In this document: piece after piece, positions 59,123 to 64,000 of the stretch
Layout: each line of letters starts with the position of its first letter
Position numbering within the stretch: position 1 is the stretch's first letter
Origin: Deinandra increscens subsp. villosa
Taxonomy: Eukaryota > Streptophyta > Magnoliopsida > Asterales > Asteraceae
Reading direction: 5' to 3'
Assembly: GCA_039602395.1 (NCBI GenBank)
Contig: JBCNJP010000024.1
Coordinates: 398,295-462,294 of the forward strand
DNA: 64,000 nt
The notes under the pieces: model-generated
Databases searched by the model: none
What the model saw: the letters and a program-made list of their open reading frames with translations, nothing else
Told to the model about the DNA's origin: nothing
Program-made: the position numbers and the translations under genes

Positions 59123-60192
59123 CAGGGGCGGACCTATGCCCAGCTCAGGGGTAGCACCCGCTACCCCTGAACTTTTTCGGTAATGTGCAATTTTATTTTT
59201 TTGGGTTTTTAGTAATTCGCTACCCCTGAAACGAATTTTCCGCTACTCCTAAAAATAGGGGCGGAACTACAAGGGGGTCAGGAGGGTCCCTTGACCCTCC
59301 GGCCCGCAATATCTTCTCAACGAGGAGATCCGTCACCCGCTTGATTTTATTAGTTTGACCCTCAAGAATGTTAGTAGAAGAGGAGTAAGTTGGTGTAAAA
59401 GAAGTTATGAGTGAAAATGGTATATCGGATTTTTTTCCGATCTGTTGTAAAGTTGCAAAAGGAAGTAGGGTTCTGAGGAAGATGATGGGCTATTAATAAA
59501 GGTGAGGGGCATTTTTGTAATTAAACAATTTTAGTAAAAAATAAAACACTGCAAAAAGCAAGAAAACGTCATCTGGCAGAACTTTCTTTTTCAAACTACT
59601 GTACTATAATTTTATGTAATAATAATTTTAGATCTATTATTTTATTTTCCTAGAATTTGTTTGTTATTTATATTTACTTGTGACTTTGTTTAATTATATA
59701 TTATATATTATTATACAATTTATATGTATATATATATTATTGACCCTCTGGTTAAAAACGTCTGGTTTCGCCACTAATTACGCTACCCATCCAAATTTTT
59801 TATGATTTCTATTTAAATCTCAAGATGAAAATATGATAAAAACGCCCGTTAATTACCTAAAATCGAACAATTAATAAGTTTTTGCACTTTGATATAAAAC
59901 TTGTAAGTAGGGGGTATTATGTAATTGTGTTAAACTAATATAAGTCAAACAAAATAACACATTTTTGCCCCTCAAATTTAACTTTATACATTTTCGGACT
60001 AAAAATTATGATGCATTTTTAATGAAGGACTTTTGTCTAAAATAAAAAAGTTCTGCGCTGACCTGACAGCTCGACCCCAGCCAGGGGCTCCGCTCCTTGG
60101 ACTCCGTCAGGGCGCTGCCCCCGAACCCCCGTTAGTCCTGACCAAAAAACATTGAACGCTACCCCTGAAATTTTTTTCTGAATCCGCCCCTG
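59123..60192. mobile_element. hAT-like non-autonomous element
   Basis: The ends are CAGGGGCGGA and TCCGCCCCTG, perfect 10-bp inverted repeats. They are flanked by GTCAAAAT and GTCAAACT (59115-59122, 60193-60200), an 8-bp duplication with one change. Subterminal CTACCCCTGAA motifs recur. A second TIR-like pair (TAGGGGCGGAACT at about 59257, inverted as GTTTCGCCACTA at about 59765) suggests another element nested within it, but no duplication was found for that one. No transposase is present. Confidence 0.78.
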
Positions 60193-60200
60193 GTCAAACT

Positions 60201-61413
60201 ATTTGTCTATTCTCTCTTGGGAAATTTGCACATAAGGCAGTTCAACATCGTCAGGATCGTATTCACAAATTGTAAATCCCTCATCAACCTAGCGTCGTCG
60301 TAAAATAGTCAGCGACTAAACGATCATGACTTTTTTTTGCCTCTCTCTTTTAAATAATGTTATTTACAACGATTCTGAAATTCGACATCTTCTTCTGCCG
60401 CTACGAACGTACATGGCCTCAACAAAAAGATTAGCCACCTCATTTTGAAGAAAATAAATATAACATTTTCTTCTAATGGTGGTCTTTGGGTCGGAACTGT
60501 GTCAGGTACTCAGGGAATGAAGATGATTGTGTGGGCTAGTGGCCCGTTAATCATCCAAAAGTGTCGTTAAAAAAATCTAATATTCGATCATGTTCTACTA
60601 TTTTTTTTTTGAAAGAATGGTTAACCTTATATTATATGTAATTGTTAGTGAGTGTGAGTGAAAAAGTGACATTGTACATCGATGTGGTCGTGAGCATGGT
60701 GACATTAAAAGATGTTAGTGGTAACTGAGTGTGAATATGAAGTTTAAATATTTAAGATAGAGACATTGTTCGCCTTGCAACCACAAGGGCTTGCTTTACT
60801 AGTTATCTGGCGATAATTGGAAGACTGGTTGTCAATCTTATAATCGCTACTTTGATCCCTGAACTCCTCGAGTTTTACTTCTTGATCGTTCGCGAATGTG
60901 AGTTTTTTTGAATTAGGCTCAATTGATAGGCTTGAGGCCTTGAGCTACCCAATATTGTGTGTGTTCTTGAGTGTATAAGATGCTTTTTACCATTGGGTTA
61001 TCAGTTATCACAAGTAGCCGGATTTTCACTAAAAAAAAGAAATTCCATGGCACCGAGAGTCCCACCTCTAGTTCACACTCACAAGCGTCGACACAATGTT
61101 TTCGCCTGTCTACTTGCTAGATGTTTGCTTTGTAGTTTTTTAATAAAATTTGTGTTAAAAAAAAAAAAGAATTGGTCTTGCCCTCAAGTAAGAACTAGAG
61201 TTTGGAGCAGTTGCGTGAGTCAGAGTGTGAAATGACAAGTCTAAGTGTCAGTTCCAAACTGTCGAAATCATAAGACAGTAAGTGATGTGATGTCAATCAA
61301 TGATGTCTTTCTATCCTATCAACCTTCTAATCCCTTCATTTCATGCATACTTTGCACACTAAACATTCATTTAATTTACTTTTCATCATGCTTAATTTTT
61401 TGATACACAATTA
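60201..61413. other. No gene seen
   Basis: No supported coding region. The frame at 60957-61235 has no motif and is broken by a low-complexity Lys run. Confidence 0.45.
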
Positions 61414-61422
61414 AAAAGTTAT

Positions 61423-62674
61423 GGAAAATTGGATTTTAATAATATCAGTTTTGCCTCATTGGCGGATAATAATACGAGTTTCAAAAATAGCATACAATAA
61501 TACCAATTAATGAGGTAGGTGCTTATAATGAAATGCCGTTAGTTGAACACTAACGGTGTTAGTGATTTGCTGACGTGGCAAATGTTGAGGGACTCTTTTG
61601 TAATTTTAAAAAATGGAAGGGCTTATTTGAAATTTCTAAAAAATAATTAAAGAAAAAAAAAGAAAACAAAGCAATCGTTCTCTTTCCCGACCAAACTCCG
61701 TGGCAAAGCAAACCCATCGTCCCTATTTTCGTCGGACGAGAAACAGACCTAACAATTCATCGGATTCTTTGATCGATTAACCATGGCCGGAGGGAGCAAT
61801 AAGAAAACTTTCCCCAAATCGAAGTCTCGAAAACCCTCAAAGTCATCATTATTTGTGGATGGTGGTTTATTATCCGATTGGTCTCCTGTCACCACTTCCC
61901 TCCATTCCAGAGGCATATCATTCATTCTTTAATCCATCAATTGGTCTCATTTTTGCGATGCAATCTGATTCAATTTCTGGTTTTTTTTTTCTTTGCAGGA
62001 AAGAGTAATAATTCGAACAGCGTAGGGCATACAGTAAACGCTTCGAAGAAAAAGTCTGCACTTAGATATGAAATTGGTAGTACTTCTGGTGGTAAATCGA
62101 AAGCTTTTGGTTCCGATTCGAGATCTCAGAAGCCTAAAAAGAATGCGTTTGCTTACCAATATCCTCAGGTGTGATGATTTGTTTGAAAATTAGGGTTTTT
62201 ATTTTATTTTATGTTGATTTTACCTCTTTTAGTAGTGCTTGGGGTGTTAGGTTAAATGTTTGATCTGCGATAACAATGCTTTTTATAAAAAAAAAGAAGC
62301 TTAATCACTGCATATTTAGGGATTTGACCAAATTGAAGTTTTGCAGGTGAGTCCATTAGTAGATGAAGGTGGTGTTGATGAATCAGATCCTATTGTTTTG
62401 GTTGATTCGAAAGAATCAAAGATTATTGCTTATGTGGATCGGGGGACAGTTCCTGATTCAGAAATTTCAAATAAGCCACTCCATTTTTAAAAACTACAAA
62501 AGAGTCCCTCAACATTTGCCACGTCAGCAAATCACTAACACCATTAGTGTTCAACTAACGGCATTTCATTATAAGCACCTACCTCATTAATTGGTATTAT
62601 TGTATGCTATTTTTGAAACTCATATTATTATCCGCCAATGAGGCAAAACTGGTATTATTAAAATCCAATTTTCC
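61423..62674 (+). mobile_element. Pack-MULE carrying a captured gene fragment
   Basis: Two 215-bp terminal inverted repeats (61423-61637, 62460-62674) are about 95 percent identical by eye. They begin GGAAAATTGGATTTTAATAA and contain GCTGACGTGGCAAATG. They are flanked by a perfect 9-bp duplication AAAAGTTAT (61414-61422, 62675-62683), the Mutator hallmark. Between the TIRs lies not a transposase but 822 bp of host-gene-like DNA with a leader, an ATG and three exons. This is the structure of a Pack-MULE. High TIR identity suggests a fairly recent event. Confidence 0.9.
61783..62490 (+). pseudogene. Captured three-exon 5' gene fragment (possible G-patch/SQS1-like gene)
   Basis: Exons 61783-61912, 61999-62168 and 62347-62490 join to an open frame of 147 codons. 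The product starts MAGGSNKKTF, has a basic Ser/Lys region, then SSLFVDGGLLSDWSP, and later YQYPQVSP. A Met-Ala-Gly-Gly start followed by LFV-GG-LSDW recalls the N-terminus of plant proteins with R3H and G-patch domains (SQS1-like), but those domains would lie downstream and are absent; the family call is from memory and tentative. The first intron has a GC donor (AGAG|GCATAT) and a CTTTGCAG acceptor; the second is GT-AG (CAG|GTGTGA, TTTTGCAG). The last about ten codons and the stop come from the right TIR, so any protein is chimeric. Confidence 0.7.
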
Positions 62675-62683
62675 AAAAGTTAT

Positions 62684-63467
62684 AAGTTTTTTTTTTTGTT
62701 TTTTCTATTTTTATGGCAAACGATTAACATTTGGATATTCAAGGAAATCCAATTTTCGTAAAGAACGTTCACATTCAGGAGAGTATAGGGCATAATCATA
62801 CTCTAACATATGTTGTGTGGGTCAAACATATCAATTGAGCTCAACCCAAAAAAAATTTAGTCCACTGTGGCAAAACCCAATCTCCTTATCGCCATCTGAT
62901 ACGAATAAGACAAGTTCTAGTTGGCATTAAAAAGTTATAACAAAATTTGTTTTTACAAAATTTAATATATTTCAAAATATCATTTCAGATGTATTTGTTA
63001 GACACTATTTATATTATGTAATTTTGTATATAACTCATTTAGTAATTATAAGTTACCTAGTTTAGCTCGAAAGTTGGTTAGAGCTGGTTGTTATGTATTG
63101 TAATTCTTTTCAATGAAAATATACTAGAGTTTCTATCTCTTTCACAGGAATCCTATATTGACGACATTCTTGCCCGTTAGATTACACGATACAAGGAAAG
63201 GAAAAACGATACTATTGGTTCCAATCTAAGCTATGCCACTTGCTTCTATTTTTAATCCAAAGAAAAGACAAAACAATAACATCACCGAAGATATCCGATG
63301 CCTTTTTCTTCCCGTTATTGAAACTCGCTCGTTACGGGCCTTCCAAATACACTAAAACGCGTGGAAAGAAACACCCCATAGACGCATTTCCACACATACT
63401 TGTGTGCCACCCAATGGTTAATCCAATCAACGTATTCTTAAGAAAGGTACCATGGGTGGGTAAACAG
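62684..63467. other. No gene seen; possible short copia-type LTR
   Basis: The stretch 62811-63146 runs TGTTGTGTGG ... CTTTCACA and contains GTTATGTATTGTAATTC, a phrase common near the end of plant copia LTRs. The flanks (ACATA, GGAAT) do not match, so it is at best an old or partial solo LTR. The 95-codon frame at 63240-63527 runs into the MITE and is not supported. Confidence 0.35.
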
Positions 63468-63470
63468 TTA

Positions 63471-63756
63471 GGTGGCGTTTGGTTCACGGAATATAATGTA
63501 ATTGGAATTGTAATGTTTTCCTTTTAAAGTTGTGCTTAAGTTGGGTAAGGAGGAGGTTTGAAATACAATGAATTCCTTTAATCAATGGAATTTGGGGTCA
63601 TGTAACTTTCCTTCGTTAAAATGAAGGATTTCTAAATTCCATTGATTAAAGAAATTCATTGTATTTCAAACCCATTCCTTACCCAACTTAAGCATAACTT
63701 TAAAAGGAAAACTTTACAATTCCAATTACATTACATTCCGTGAACCAAACGTCACC
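63471..63756. mobile_element. Tourist-like MITE (PIF/Harbinger)
   Basis: The whole 286 bp is close to a perfect inverted repeat with ends GGTGGCGTTTGGTTCACGGA and the reverse GTGAACCAAACGTCACC. The 3-bp duplication is TTA (63468-63470, 63757-63759). Only about 40 bp in the middle is unpaired. No coding capacity. Confidence 0.9.
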
Positions 63757-64000
63757 TTAGTGTTTGAAATTCAAGGTTCATTGTAATCATACAACCATTG
63801 TATCATAATTAATGTCAAATCTATTTTTTAACTGTCTAACTGTTTATCATTGTGCTATTAAATATGTGAGCTCGTCAACGTTATGTTGAACCTTATTGGT
63901 GCACAAATTCTTAGTAATTAATTGTTTACCTGTGTGGATGGCTTTCATCATAAGGACGTGCATTTTGTATGGTGTCATAGTCATCAATATACTCTTTTGG

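Noticed and set aside
62811..63146. A confident copia solo LTR
   Set aside because: The ends and a typical internal phrase are present, but the flanks do not match as a target duplication. It is mentioned only as a possibility.

Overview
The window is plant nuclear DNA: AT-rich, with a single-exon plastid lycopene cyclase, a BTB-ankyrin developmental regulator, a plant L1-type LINE, Ty3/gypsy LTRs that open with TGTAAC or TGTCAC, plant SINEs and many MITEs. The repeat types suggest a composite (Asteraceae) or a similar eudicot, but that is inference. It is not a bacterial or viral window. I found no CRISPR array and no rRNA or intact tRNA gene.

Host genes are few. LCYB (lycopene beta-cyclase) lies at 1966-3480, minus strand. 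A BLADE-ON-PETIOLE / NPR5-type gene lies at 55948-58205, minus strand, in two exons. The third gene-like stretch (61783-62490) is a three-exon 5' piece of a host gene carried inside a Mutator-like element. These genes have no obvious functional link. The rest is a layered transposon landscape.

Layout. 604-1568: deletion-derivative hAT element. 3885-6672: TIR element just upstream of LCYB. 8533-10351: local tandem duplications and a SINE. 11170-14595: two nested TIR elements holding a solo LTR (11693-14478). 14750-16390: a SINE and two foldback elements. 17475-27992: a complete, very young LTR retrotransposon with 2785-bp LTRs and no gag-pol reading frame. 29197-38393: an LTR-like unit interrupted by a full-length LINE with both ORFs open (30998-36909). 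38394-39200: a minisatellite and a truncated LINE. 39938-41305: decayed LTR pieces. 41306-49140: a chain of different MITEs, each bounded by (TA)n, the first holding a second solo LTR (42019-44910). 48954-50457: a 737-bp tandem duplication. 50460-51090: a G-box-rich repeat. 51878-53643: two SINEs. 54110-55397: a Helitron with a palindrome-rich TIR element inside. 59123-60192: hAT-like element. 61423-62674: Pack-MULE. 63471-63756: Tourist-like MITE.

Most element boundaries were fixed by finding matching target-site duplications by eye. The most notable observations are the Pack-MULE with its 147-codon open chimeric frame, the young non-coding LTR element with a graded 43-bp tandem array and paired palindromes before its TATA box, and a leader intron whose position and donor motif recur in four LTR copies.
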